In this document: positions 1 to 8,567 of the stretch, piece after piece
Layout: every line of letters begins with the position of its first letter
How positions within the stretch are numbered: position 1 is the stretch's first letter
Source of the DNA: Shewanella benthica
GTDB taxonomy: Bacteria; Pseudomonadota; Gammaproteobacteria; Enterobacterales; Shewanellaceae
DNA length: 64,000 nt
Assembly: GCA_023284085.1 (NCBI GenBank)
Contig: JAKVHY010000002.1
Coordinates: forward strand, 62,001-126,000
Direction of reading: 5' to 3'
Program-made: the position numbers and the translations under genes
The notes under the pieces: generated by a model
What the model saw: the letters and a program-made list of their open reading frames with translations, nothing else
Told to the model about the DNA's origin: nothing
The model's database searches: none

Positions 1-54
1 TAAACTGACACGCTCTCCCATGATCTGAGCCGACAAGAAAAAGCATCAAGTAAA

Positions 55-318
55 TTACCCAGCCATCATACCCGCATAATCATTGGCAGAGAATTTAGTC
101 TCTCGAATCAAGCCATTAACTTCCAGACTAGGATTCAACTTAGCAAGACTAAGACCACGAGTTGTGACTCTCATTCCAGATGTCAGCTCAAGGTAGAGAC
201 TCAACAGCTCATTGTGTTCTAGGCCACGCTTCTTAAGCGTCGCCATTATCGCTAACCAATCGCTATCGACGAAACAGTCCTGACCTTCAATGTTTACCTG
301 TAATGGAATATTCTTCAT
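55..318 (-). CDS. Hypothetical protein, 87 aa
   Basis: An unrecognised small protein without signal peptide or membrane segment. It has a soluble, mixed composition with the run VDSDWLAIMATLKKRGL near the N terminus and ends in AGMMAG. The ATG at 318 is preferred over one three codons upstream because GAGAT lies just before it. No family was recognised. The upstream ABC transporter gene has the same direction but is separated by about 170 bases of AT-rich sequence in which no terminator was seen. Confidence that it is a gene rests only on frame length and start context. Confidence 0.5.
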   Translation of the reverse strand: MKNIPLQVNIEGQDCFVDSDWLAIMATLKKRGLEHNELLSLYLELTSGMRVTTRGLSLAKLNPSLEVNGLIRETKFSANDYAGMMAG

Positions 319-493
319 CGTTATCATCTCACCGTATTTGTTTCCTGTTTATATGACAATTATACAAACTGAACCTGAACTAATGCTGAACTATTAACCA
401 AGCGCATGCATTTATATTAACTAATATTGAATATTCTACAGCATGTCCCGTCAACCTGTAGATTTATATTCACTATCTCAATTTCTATAGCAT

Positions 494-2263
494 TTAGTTT
501 TGAATGTTCCATAACTTGGCATATAAACCATTATTGGCTAAAAGTGACTCATGGTTACCCGTTTCGACTATTTGTCCTTGGCTCAACACCAGAATTTGGT
601 CCGCATCGACAACGGTAGAGAGTCTATGGGCAATCACTAGGCTGGTGTGCCCTTTAGCCACCTCTTTGAGTGCATTTAATATCGCCTGCTCCGATTGGCT
701 ATCTAATGAAGATGTCGCTTCATCGAACACCAAAATGGGCGAGCCCTTTAGAATAGCCCTGGCGATAGCGACCCTCTGTTTTTCCCCGCCTGATAACTTC
801 AAGCCTCTCTCTCCCACTGGGGTATTCCAGCCTTCGGGCAAGGTATCAATGAAATGAGACAGGTGTGCCATGTCAATGACCTCGAGAATCTCCTCGTCAC
901 TGGCATCGGGACGACCATAGCGAATATTTTCTAGTAGTGAGTCGTTAAACAACACGGTATCTTGTGGGACTATGGCGATAGCCTGGCGAAGTGCATCTTG
1001 AGTCAAGTTGTTAATATTGACGCCATCTAAGCTAATACAGCCTGTTTCGACATCATAGAAACGAAAAAGCAGTTTAACGATAGTAGACTTACCCGCCCCA
1101 CTATCCCCTACGATAGCGACTTTCTGTCCGGGCAAAATGGTAAAATTCACATCTTTCAGAATTTGACGGGTATTATAGCTGAAGCTAACAGACTCGAACC
1201 TCAACTCTCCAGCTCCCAGACAGACCTCTTGGGCACCTTTTTTATCCTGAATGAGAGGAACCCGTTTCAGCAGGCCGAACATTCTTTCTATATTGGCTAA
1301 GGCGCCGCGAATTTCCCGATACACGAACCCCAAGAAATTGAGTGGGATGAAAAGCTGCATCATAAAGGCATTAACCAGCACGAAATCACCTATGGTCATC
1401 ACGCCTTGCACCACATTATAGGCGGCGAGTGCCAGCATCATAGTCATCGCCAGCGAAATAATCAGCGCTTGACCTATATTGAGGGCAAACAGTGACAGAC
1501 GATTTTTCCGTTTTGCAAACTCCCACTCTTCTAACGCTTCATCGTAACGCCTCGCCTCAAAGGCTTCATTATTAAAATACTTAACCGTTTCATAATTAAG
1601 CAGGCTATCGATGGCACGAGTATTAGAGTGTGAATCAGCCTTAGCGGCTTCTCGCACATATTCGGTACGCCATTCAGTTGCAAGTACAGAAAACAGCCCA
1701 TAGGCCAAGACAGACCCTAAGGTGATGGCCGCAAATTCGATACCATAATTATAAAAAAAGATGCCGACGACTAAGGCTATTTCTAATATCGTAGGCACGA
1801 TATTAAACACCATGAAGCGCATCAAAAAGTTGATGCCGCTGGTACCTCTTTCTATATCCCGGGACAAGCCTCCGGTTTTTCGCTCCAGATGAAATTCTAA
1901 GTCGAGACGATGGAGATGCTCAAAAACATTGAGCCCGAGCCTTCTGATGGCCCGCTCGGTCACACGACCAAACAAGGTATCTCTGACCTCTGAAATCAAG
2001 GTATTAAGCAGCCTGAGTCCACCATAGGCAACGACCAAGGCGATAGGCACACTGAGCAACTGTTCAGGTGATGCCGTACTTAAACCGTCCACCAGAGACT
2101 TTAATATGAAGGGAAGAGAGACGCTGGCTAATTTTGCAATAATCAAACATAACAAGGCCAGAATCACCCTCTGTTTAAACTCTAACAGGTAGGGCCAAAT
2201 TAGCTTTAACACATGGAGATTCAATTTATCTATGGGTCCATCGAAATAAAGAGAGGGTCGCAT
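494..2263 (-). CDS. ABC transporter, fused permease-ATPase, Atm1/ABCB7 type
   Basis: A half-size ABC exporter of 589 residues that would work as a homodimer in the inner membrane. The N-terminal half (about 20-320) holds hydrophobic segments of an ABC type-1 exporter domain. The C-terminal half is an ATPase with Walker A GDSGAGKS, signature LSGGEKQR, Walker B ILVFDEATSSLD and switch histidine in IAHRLST. The sequence style, including the N-terminal PYLLEFKQRV stretch, resembles the Atm1/HMT1 group that exports glutathione-linked sulfur or metal compounds; that substrate is inferred. It appears to be transcribed alone. About 415 bases separate its start from the next feature upstream. Confidence 0.88.
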   Translation of the reverse strand: MRPSLYFDGPIDKLNLHVLKLIWPYLLEFKQRVILALLCLIIAKLASVSLPFILKSLVDGLSTASPEQLLSVPIALVVAYGGLRLLNTLISEVRDTLFGRVTERAIRRLGLNVFEHLHRLDLEFHLERKTGGLSRDIERGTSGINFLMRFMVFNIVPTILEIALVVGIFFYNYGIEFAAITLGSVLAYGLFSVLATEWRTEYVREAAKADSHSNTRAIDSLLNYETVKYFNNEAFEARRYDEALEEWEFAKRKNRLSLFALNIGQALIISLAMTMMLALAAYNVVQGVMTIGDFVLVNAFMMQLFIPLNFLGFVYREIRGALANIERMFGLLKRVPLIQDKKGAQEVCLGAGELRFESVSFSYNTRQILKDVNFTILPGQKVAIVGDSGAGKSTIVKLLFRFYDVETGCISLDGVNINNLTQDALRQAIAIVPQDTVLFNDSLLENIRYGRPDASDEEILEVIDMAHLSHFIDTLPEGWNTPVGERGLKLSGGEKQRVAIARAILKGSPILVFDEATSSLDSQSEQAILNALKEVAKGHTSLVIAHRLSTVVDADQILVLSQGQIVETGNHESLLANNGLYAKLWNIQN

Positions 2264-2678
2264 TTATTATCAATCCTAATACAAGTTGAGCATCCCAGGA
2301 GGCAAAGACTAGTCGCCGACCAGTAGAGACCCTATGTTTAACCATACAAATGATAGTTTAAAGCATAAGCCGCTAGGGTTTGTTCACTTTTAAATATAAA
2401 CATCACCTATATTTCCCTAGCCTAACGTCTAATTTCTGAGTTATTCAGCCAAACATACCTTTAATCAGCAGACGCCTCCTCTGAAAATTCTAATACTTTA
2501 GACTGACAATTCATCACACTTAATAGTACAAAGGGGTTATACAAAGCAATTATTTTTGAAAAAACGTTAAATCATGGCGTTTATTGTTAAATACAATAAA
2601 ATAATTTGATACTCTTTTTAACGCAGACCAAGTAAGGGAAACGACCAACCCTTATAAGCGATTTTAAAGGAAACAAAC
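2264..2678. other. AT-rich intergenic region
   Basis: This is the space between the divergent ABC exporter and the small ORF at 2679. It is AT-rich and should hold promoters for both. TTGTTA followed by TTTGATACT near 2583-2613 could be a plus-strand promoter, but the match is weak. No RNA gene, repeat or terminator was recognised. Confidence 0.4.
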
Positions 2679-2855
2679 ATGCAGGGTTCACCTAACGCTC
2701 AATATCCGCCGTTGCCACTCATCCAGACCTGGATATGGATGATGACACAATCCGGAGATTCAGACATTCAACAAAAAGGCCAAAATAATCTTATCGCTTC
2801 ATTTGGAAGCCTAGCTAAAGCCAATGAATATCTTGTCAATCATAACCAAGGTTAA
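2679..2855 (+). CDS. Small hypothetical protein, 58 aa
   Basis: A short ORF starting MQGSPNAQYPPLPLIQTW and ending NEYLVNHNQG. AAAGGAAAC lies a proper distance before the ATG, and a plausible promoter region precedes it. The central stretch LIQTWIWMMTQ is tryptophan-rich and hydrophobic but probably too short and polar-flanked for a true membrane segment. No family was recognised. It is convergent with the aroG-type gene, sharing the terminator at about 2957. Expression is supported only by the ribosome binding site and the isolated position. Confidence 0.45.
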   Translation: MQGSPNAQYPPLPLIQTWIWMMTQSGDSDIQQKGQNNLIASFGSLAKANEYLVNHNQG

Positions 2856-2956
2856 TCCATTCATTCTAGGTTAAGATAAAATTTTTCACTTCCTACTGAA
2901 CACACAAATCCCCTCTTTCGCTATCCATGCGATCACGGATAAATACTTCCATGTAC

Positions 2957-2983
2957 AAAAAAGGAGACCTAGGTCTCCTTTTT
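2957..2983 (-). terminator. Rho-independent terminator of the DAHP synthase gene
   Basis: A perfect 10-bp palindromic stem AAGGAGACCT/AGGTCTCCTT has an A run on the left and a T run on the right, so it can stop transcription from both sides. It lies 30 bases downstream of the aroG-type stop codon and 100 bases downstream of the small ORF at 2679. Confidence 0.85.
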
Positions 2984-3013
2984 AGCCGCTATCTCTATCA
3001 AGCTAACAAGTAA

Positions 3014-4069
3014 TCAAGCCGAGCGGCGGGCAATGATACTCTGGTTAAGTGTCGCTAAAATTGACTCTGTGTCATCCCAGCCAATGCAAGCATCGGTAAT
3101 ACTCTGGCCATAGCACAGAGGTTGACCTGCAACATGATCCTGACGGCCTTCGATGAGGTTACTCTCGATCATGACACCAAATATCCCATAATTGCCTTGA
3201 GAAACTTGAGCAGCCACATCATCTCCTACCAGCATTTGGCGCTTAAACTGCTTGGAGCTATTGGCATGGCTAAAATCGACCATGATATTAATGTCTAATC
3301 CGGCCTTCTCAAGTTGCTCACTGATGGCACTCACATGCTCCTTGCTATAATTGGGCTCCTTACCACCGCGAAGGATGATGTGGCAATCCGAATTACCTTT
3401 GGTCTCGACGATGGCCGAGTGACCGAACTTAGTCACAGATAAGAAGTGATGAGGCGCACTCGCCGCACCTATGGCGTCAATGGCAACCTTAATGGTGCCA
3501 TCGGTACCATTCTTAAAACCTACCGGAGATGAGAGACCCGAAGCCAGTTCACGATGTACTTGTGACTCAGTGGTTCTCGCGCCAATCGCTCCCCAACACA
3601 TAAGATCGGCAACATATTGTGGGGTGATCATATCGAGAAACTCACCCGCCGTAGGTATGCCAAGATCGTTGAGATCCAGCAATAATTTACGTGCGGTTCT
3701 CAGCCCATCGTTTAGCCTGAAGCTATTGTCCATAAATGGGTCGTTAATCAGTCCCTTCCAACCCACTGTGGTGCGGGGCTTTTCGAAGTAGACTCGCATG
3801 ACAATCTCTAACTGGTCCTTGTATTGCTCACGCAGTTTAACTAAACGCTCACCATACTCTAGCGCAGCTTTAGGATCATGGATTGAACAGGGACCAATGA
3901 CAACCAATAGGCGGTCATCATTTTTCTTCAAGATCTGGTGGATATTTTCGCGTGCGTTAAAAACGGTAGCCGATGCATTCTCAGTCGCCGGAAATCGCTC
4001 AAATATTGCGATTGGTGGCAGTAATTCTTTGATCTTGTTAATTCGAACGTCATCATTTTTGTAATACAT
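3014..4069 (-). CDS. aroG: 3-deoxy-7-phosphoheptulonate (DAHP) synthase, AroG type
   Basis: Class I DAHP synthase joins phosphoenolpyruvate and erythrose 4-phosphate in the first step of aromatic amino acid synthesis. The protein is nearly colinear with E. coli AroG: it begins MYYKNDDVRINKIKELLPP, then has LLVVIGPCSIHDP, MRVYFEKPRTTVGWKGLINDP, GARTTESQ and the C-terminal SITDACIGWDDTE. The frame opens 31 codons further upstream, but the AroG-like N terminus fixes the start at 4069, giving 351 residues. The N-terminal region that forms the effector site in the family is present, so feedback inhibition, probably by phenylalanine, is expected but inferred. It is a single-gene unit with a strong terminator. 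Confidence 0.95.
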   Translation of the reverse strand: MYYKNDDVRINKIKELLPPIAIFERFPATENASATVFNARENIHQILKKNDDRLLVVIGPCSIHDPKAALEYGERLVKLREQYKDQLEIVMRVYFEKPRTTVGWKGLINDPFMDNSFRLNDGLRTARKLLLDLNDLGIPTAGEFLDMITPQYVADLMCWGAIGARTTESQVHRELASGLSSPVGFKNGTDGTIKVAIDAIGAASAPHHFLSVTKFGHSAIVETKGNSDCHIILRGGKEPNYSKEHVSAISEQLEKAGLDINIMVDFSHANSSKQFKRQMLVGDDVAAQVSQGNYGIFGVMIESNLIEGRQDHVAGQPLCYGQSITDACIGWDDTESILATLNQSIIARRSA

Positions 4070-4530
4070 GGTAATAAACTCACTCCGGCTATCGTTAAAA
4101 CAGATTTCTCTCAATTGCGCTACTAAGTTCAATTTATCCAGTATTCCCCCGTAATGCAACAAGATATAGTCATGAGCAAGAAATAATAAACAAGCATTTG
4201 TTATATAAAGATAAAAAATAAACTTTTTTTCAATTAAAGAAGAGGATAGCCAGCAGGAACACCGAGTTAATTAAAATAAACCTGAGTGTTTTATTGTATT
4301 TAAGAATCATTCAAATAGTTTCAAACACTCGCCAGCCTACTATCCCCAACTATACGGCTTAATAACTCACTTCCTGTCAGTGTTTAAAACAAAAAAACAA
4401 CCAACTACATTAACTGGTACTAATGTACTGCCATTTTCTCTTGATTGTTCAATTATCAGCCACTAGGTTAACCAAAGAGGTCGGACATCAGACCTCATAC
4501 CTGAGTAACATACTAAAAAGAGATAACCCA
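4070..4530. other. Intergenic region, divergent promoters of aroG and lipase
   Basis: About 460 bases of AT-rich DNA between the divergent DAHP synthase and lipase genes. An imperfect inverted repeat, roughly AAATAAAC...GTTTTATT near 4275-4296, could be an operator for the minus-strand gene. No clear TyrR box was found. A fragment near 4409-4420 resembles one half of a trp operator but lies about 340 bases from aroG and is not convincing. Confidence 0.35.
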
Positions 4531-5403
4531 ATGAAAAACTATTACAAGCTAATACTCTTGGGCCTGTTTATATCCAGCCCACTCATATTCAGTCCACTCA
4601 GCTATGGCGCCAGCGGCATAGTGTTTATCCATGGCACCGGTAATCAAACCGATGCCGCAACGGATTATTGGTCCCGGGAATTTATCGACTCTGTTAGGCA
4701 AGGTATGCCCGAGCCCGCTAACTATGAAGTGATCAACTGTAATTTCGATCAATACATGTGGGACGAAGCCGCCGCGGGTTGTTTGGCCAACCAGCTGCAC
4801 ACATTTATTCAGCATAAGAATATCGATGATCTCATCATGCTCACCCACTCCAATGGCGGCAATATTGTCAGATGGATATTATCTAATCCCACCTGGGATA
4901 GCCGCTACATAGATATTATCAATGCCACCAGCCGAGTCATAGCCCTAGCCCCCTCGAGTGGCGGTACCCCATTAGCAGATGCGGTGAATCAAGGCAGTGT
5001 CTTTGAAACCACTCTGGGCTGGCTTCTAGGTTATGGCAGTGACGCGGTCAAGCAACAACAAGTCAGCTGGATGAGCTACTACAACAGCACCTGGCTTAAC
5101 GGCACTCAAAACCGTCCTACTCTGGGTAAGCCATTTGAAGTCGTGGTGGGATCGGATGTAGATTCGGCGATCTGGGACGGTGACAGCTACTGTGCAGGCT
5201 ACCAATATCAAGTCGCACTCGAAACCACACAAAACTGGTTAGATGATTGCTCCGACGGATTCTTAGAGTGCAGTTCACAAAGTGCAGCCGGCACTGTTTG
5301 GTTCACCGATAAGCAAAAAACGGCAGGAAGAGAACCCCTGAGTCACCAACAAAGCAGACGAGCTTGTTTCAATCTCGACAGCTTGATCCGCAACCATATA
5401 TAG
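4531..5403 (+). CDS. Secreted lipase-like alpha/beta hydrolase
   Basis: A 290-residue exported hydrolase. The N terminus MKNYYKLILLGLFISS, followed by a YGA-S site near residue 28, is a Sec signal peptide. Next comes IVFIHGTGNQ, the oxyanion HG segment of lipases. The nucleophile is probably Ser107 in THSNGG, a variant of the usual GxSxG elbow in which the first Gly is Thr. A late LSHQQSRR may carry the catalytic His. Several cysteines suggest disulfides in an extracytoplasmic protein. The frame opens 36 codons earlier, but the signal peptide sets the start at 4531. It is followed after 9 bases by a lipoprotein gene, so the two are probably co-transcribed. Substrate is unknown. Confidence 0.75.
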   Translation: MKNYYKLILLGLFISSPLIFSPLSYGASGIVFIHGTGNQTDAATDYWSREFIDSVRQGMPEPANYEVINCNFDQYMWDEAAAGCLANQLHTFIQHKNIDDLIMLTHSNGGNIVRWILSNPTWDSRYIDIINATSRVIALAPSSGGTPLADAVNQGSVFETTLGWLLGYGSDAVKQQQVSWMSYYNSTWLNGTQNRPTLGKPFEVVVGSDVDSAIWDGDSYCAGYQYQVALETTQNWLDDCSDGFLECSSQSAAGTVWFTDKQKTAGREPLSHQQSRRACFNLDSLIRNHI

Positions 5404-5412
5404 GAGTCAAAC

Positions 5413-6705
5413 ATGAACATTTTCCCATTAATGCTGGTGACACTATCGATCTCCGCCCTTCTGATAGCCTGTCAGGATGAAACCGTTACGGGGGCTCAGG
5501 ATACTCAAGCTCAGAGCTTCACACAGGCATCATTATCTGCGCCTCAACAGGGTGACTTTAGTGTCACAGACGTCACCGAGCCACAACTGCCGCCGATTAA
5601 CAGCAGCAGAGAATCCTTAAGCTTTATCAGTGTGCCTGCTAAGACATTGATCATAAGCCCACCATCAGACTCACATTCCAGCAGCAGTGATGAATATTGG
5701 ACCACAGTCACAGGCGCAGAGTTAAATCGAGGTGTGAGCCTATCCATCAGTCAAGCCTCCAGCGTTATTCGCATCTCACCCAGAGCGGACACGAGTTCAG
5801 GCGCCTTGATGCATAGCCAGTCCATCTCTCCTGATAAAATCCAACTGATAAACCTGGATAACAAATCGAGTGCCAGCAAGTCTTCATCCAATATTCATTC
5901 TCTGGCGGATCCTCAAGCCTTAGCGACAGCCGGTCTCACAGATAATTCCAGCGCCCTAATCATGTCTTCCAGCGCTAAGCCTGGTAAATACCAACTCAAG
6001 GTCTCAGTCCCCTTAGCCGCTAAGTCCAGTTATCTGGTGAATGTGAAAGAGAAACACTCACCCTACCAACTCAAGCTCACCAGTAAATTCAGGGTATCGA
6101 GTCTATCCCGGAGTCTGGATTTTAATATTTCGCTAACTAACAGCGATCAACCACTCAGGCCCACGGCAAGCTTAAAGCACTCAGATGGTAGTTATCAGAC
6201 TCTCAAACTTGTGTCTAATCATGGCCAGTGGCAGGCACGATTACCTGAAACTTTAGCCATGCCAAGCAGCAATCAGGGCTTGAGTGAGATTCAAATTGAC
6301 ATGCAGACTCGCGTTAACGGCATCGAGGTCATCAGAACCGTAAAAACCGCCTTCAAACAATTCGTGCCTTCGGCCAAGATCCAGCAGCAAGTGAACACTC
6401 GCTGGCGAGAAGGCGTTCCCGTTAGTATCGCCTTTAACTTAGATATCGCCGCACAGGGTCGCTTCGCCCTCTCGGGTTACCTGACAGGAAGCGATGCCTC
6501 AGGCCAAGATAAAACGATTTTAAAAACCGAGTCGGCAAACTGGCTTACCTTAGATAATTCAGCAATGCTACTGAAATTAGATCCGCAATTAATCCAGGAG
6601 TCCGGGCTGAGTGCTCCCTTCAAATTAATGGGCTTGGAGCTTAAAGATCAGGGGCAGATGGCCAGGTTGAGTTATCAGCAAGAGGCCCTGATACTCGAAC
6701 AATAG
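5413..6705 (+). CDS. Lipoprotein, probable DUF4785 family
   Basis: A 430-residue predicted lipoprotein: the signal ends at the lipobox LIAC near residue 20, followed by a Ser/Gln-rich linker. The rest reads as beta-rich, immunoglobulin-like material with many SLSI and KLKV strands and no catalytic motif. I place it tentatively in DUF4785, a family I recall from secreted proteins of Legionella and gammaproteobacteria. It follows the lipase gene by 9 bases, so it may help the lipase fold, cross the membrane or stay at the cell surface. That link is inferred from position only. A terminator follows at about 6763. Confidence 0.6.
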   Translation: MNIFPLMLVTLSISALLIACQDETVTGAQDTQAQSFTQASLSAPQQGDFSVTDVTEPQLPPINSSRESLSFISVPAKTLIISPPSDSHSSSSDEYWTTVTGAELNRGVSLSISQASSVIRISPRADTSSGALMHSQSISPDKIQLINLDNKSSASKSSSNIHSLADPQALATAGLTDNSSALIMSSSAKPGKYQLKVSVPLAAKSSYLVNVKEKHSPYQLKLTSKFRVSSLSRSLDFNISLTNSDQPLRPTASLKHSDGSYQTLKLVSNHGQWQARLPETLAMPSSNQGLSEIQIDMQTRVNGIEVIRTVKTAFKQFVPSAKIQQQVNTRWREGVPVSIAFNLDIAAQGRFALSGYLTGSDASGQDKTILKTESANWLTLDNSAMLLKLDPQLIQESGLSAPFKLMGLELKDQGQMARLSYQQEALILEQ

Positions 6706-6762
6706 TCACTGGAGCGATAATGATTCGAACAATAATGACGGGATAACGCATTCATTATCTAC

Positions 6763-6791
6763 AAAAAAAGCACTCATCCGAGTGCTTTTTT
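6763..6791 (+). terminator. Bidirectional terminator
   Basis: Stem AAAAAGCACT/AGTGCTTTTT with a six-base loop lies between the convergent lipoprotein gene (ends 6705) and the TPR lipoprotein gene (ends 6810). The A and T tracts on both sides suit termination in both directions. Confidence 0.85.
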
Positions 6792-6809
6792 ATATCCGAA
6801 CCGATGAAA

Positions 6810-7973
6810 TTAATGGCTTTTCATCGCGTGTAACTTAGCTTGATAGCGAATTTTGTTATTCTCATCGCGAGTAAGGCTCAAGGCTTTCTCCATATTCTTC
6901 TTCGCCAGACGCTCATCCCCGGTGGCCCAATAAGCCCGGGACAGGCCAAAGTAAAATTCGTGACGATAATCGGCCTTATCTACCGCCCTCTTATACCAGA
7001 GTAATGCATCTTGATACTCTCTTTCGAAATACGCTTGCTGCGCCATATCATAGTAATAATAAGGATTGGCGATTCGATCTAGCTCGAGTATTTTATGAAT
7101 TTTAGCCCACTCATCTAACCTGTCTTGAGAGCCCAATAAGATGGCATAGTTATAGAGGGCATTCATATTGTGCTCGCTGACACTTAATGCCAGTTTGTAC
7201 AATATTTCCGCTTGCTGCTCTAAGCCTTTATAGCGATAAAGCACAGCTAAGGTGTTCAAGGCGGGGACATAATCGGCTTGCTGTTGCAGGCCTAATTTTA
7301 ACAGACCATAGGCTCTGTCATAATCGCCAAGTACTAAAGACTCGGCCGCGACATTATTATAAAACATGGCAAGCACGGTCTGCTTATCCACTCTTATCTT
7401 GTTATACCCCCTCACCGCTCTCTCAGGCAGAAAATCTATCTGTATCGCCCTTTTGGAAACAAATATCCTATCAGAGCGGGTTCTGGGGATTAAACGTAAA
7501 TTAACATGGCCGTTGATCAGATAAAAATGACCCTGCTTGTCCCACACCGGTGGCACTTCAATGTCCTGGAACTCTACATCCACTCCGACAACATCGGCTA
7601 ATGCCGCCGTGAGTAACACCAGAGACATGCAATTCCCGGCGCGATCGCCATAGGTTTGTGCCGCGGTTCGCGTCCTGTAGTCTCGATACTCGAACCCACC
7701 ATTTTCGGCATCGATATAATTGGCTAACCACTCATGGGGCAAGATATCGTTATTACTTAATGTTGTGGCTCGCCTAAATTGCCTGTGCACCTCTCTCTTC
7801 GCCGAGTCGGGAAGGCGCAACAGGCTTTCGGCGGGAGGTAATCCAGTGACTATATCGAAGTGTTCATCATAGAAATATTGACTGATGTCGTTTATTGTTT
7901 TCGACTCAGGGCTAGCACTGCAGGCCTGAAGGAAAAGAAGTAGTAGTACAATTGCGCACGGGACTTTCACCAT
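6810..7973 (-). CDS. Lipoprotein with transglutaminase-like and TPR regions
   Basis: A 387-residue envelope protein. The N terminus MVKVPCAIVLLLLFLQACSAS is a lipoprotein signal with lipobox LQAC. Residues about 50-190 resemble a transglutaminase-like fold: GDRAGNCMSLVLLTAAL contains the Cys position of such folds, and GHFYLINGHVNLRL could supply the His. Residues about 205-385 form several TPR-like helices, for example YNNVAAESLVLGDYDRAYGLL and YDMAQQAYFEREYQDALLWYKRAV. The combination suggests a periplasmic scaffold acting on or binding protein partners, but the function is unknown. It is convergent with the lipase pair and separated by a bidirectional terminator. Confidence 0.7.
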   Translation of the reverse strand: MVKVPCAIVLLLLFLQACSASPESKTINDISQYFYDEHFDIVTGLPPAESLLRLPDSAKREVHRQFRRATTLSNNDILPHEWLANYIDAENGGFEYRDYRTRTAAQTYGDRAGNCMSLVLLTAALADVVGVDVEFQDIEVPPVWDKQGHFYLINGHVNLRLIPRTRSDRIFVSKRAIQIDFLPERAVRGYNKIRVDKQTVLAMFYNNVAAESLVLGDYDRAYGLLKLGLQQQADYVPALNTLAVLYRYKGLEQQAEILYKLALSVSEHNMNALYNYAILLGSQDRLDEWAKIHKILELDRIANPYYYYDMAQQAYFEREYQDALLWYKRAVDKADYRHEFYFGLSRAYWATGDERLAKKNMEKALSLTRDENNKIRYQAKLHAMKSH

Positions 7974-8087
7974 AGGTCTCAGGCCTTGAGTTTCGATATC
8001 CTTGATGAAGCTTACGTCATGATTAAAAAACCCGTAGTAAATAAAAGTTACAAGAAGTTAACCAGTCCGTTATTTTTAACGGCAAGA

Positions 8088-8459
8088 TCACTTAATAATT
8101 TGCTCAGTCTGATCGCCAACCGCATCCACCTGAATGTAGACATCCCGGTTTTGATACTGATAAGGCCGATAAAATAAGCCTTGGCAGGAATAATAAGCGT
8201 AGGGTCTAGCCAGTAAGATACATCCTGTGGGAAGCGCTTGTAAGATCTGGATCTGTTGCTGCATTCTCAGGGCTTCTTGCCATTGATGATCCCGTAAGAC
8301 CTGATCTCTCACGGCAAAGGCATCGAATGGCTCGCTGGACTTGCGGACCACGACTTGTCCGGCATGGCTTAGCGCCGACAACCATAGTGCACCTAAGGTG
8401 AAGAACGCTAAACTCGTCTTACCAAACGTCTTGGAGAATATCATTTGTCGCTGCCCCAT
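8088..8459 (-). CDS. Exported hypothetical protein, 123 aa
   Basis: A small protein with an N-terminal hydrophobic segment TSLAFFTLGALWLSALSHAG that ends in a good signal peptidase site (SHA-G). The mature part is mixed alpha/beta with MQQQIQILQ and a Tyr-rich RPYAYYSCQGLFYRPYQYQ stretch holding one of its two cysteines. No family was recognised. The start is uncertain because neither ATG (8459 or five codons in) has a strong ribosome binding site. It lies downstream of the amtB terminator in the same direction, so it probably has its own promoter. Confidence 0.6.
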   Translation of the reverse strand: MGQRQMIFSKTFGKTSLAFFTLGALWLSALSHAGQVVVRKSSEPFDAFAVRDQVLRDHQWQEALRMQQQIQILQALPTGCILLARPYAYYSCQGLFYRPYQYQNRDVYIQVDAVGDQTEQIIK

Positions 8460-8493
8460 TCATGATTGCACATCTGCCCTAATAAGCATGATA

Positions 8494-8522
8494 CAAAAAA
8501 ACAGGGCATTATGCCCTGTTTG
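8494..8522 (-). terminator. Terminator of the glnK-amtB operon
   Basis: Stem AACAGGGCAT/ATGCCCTGTT flanked by an A7 run, which reads as a U run on the minus strand. It lies 45 bases downstream of the amtB stop codon. Confidence 0.8.
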
Positions 8523-8567
8523 ATTTATACCCAAGCCGCGCCTTACAAGTATAGGCTCTTGCCTATC

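Noticed and set aside
427-618. Plus-strand ORF at the end of the ABC transporter gene
   Set aside because: It overlaps the conserved ATPase end in antisense and has no start signal.
4405-4430. TTAACTGGTAC, similar to half of a trp operator, upstream of aroG
   Set aside because: It is 340 bases from the gene, lacks a proper second half and lies closer to the lipase gene.
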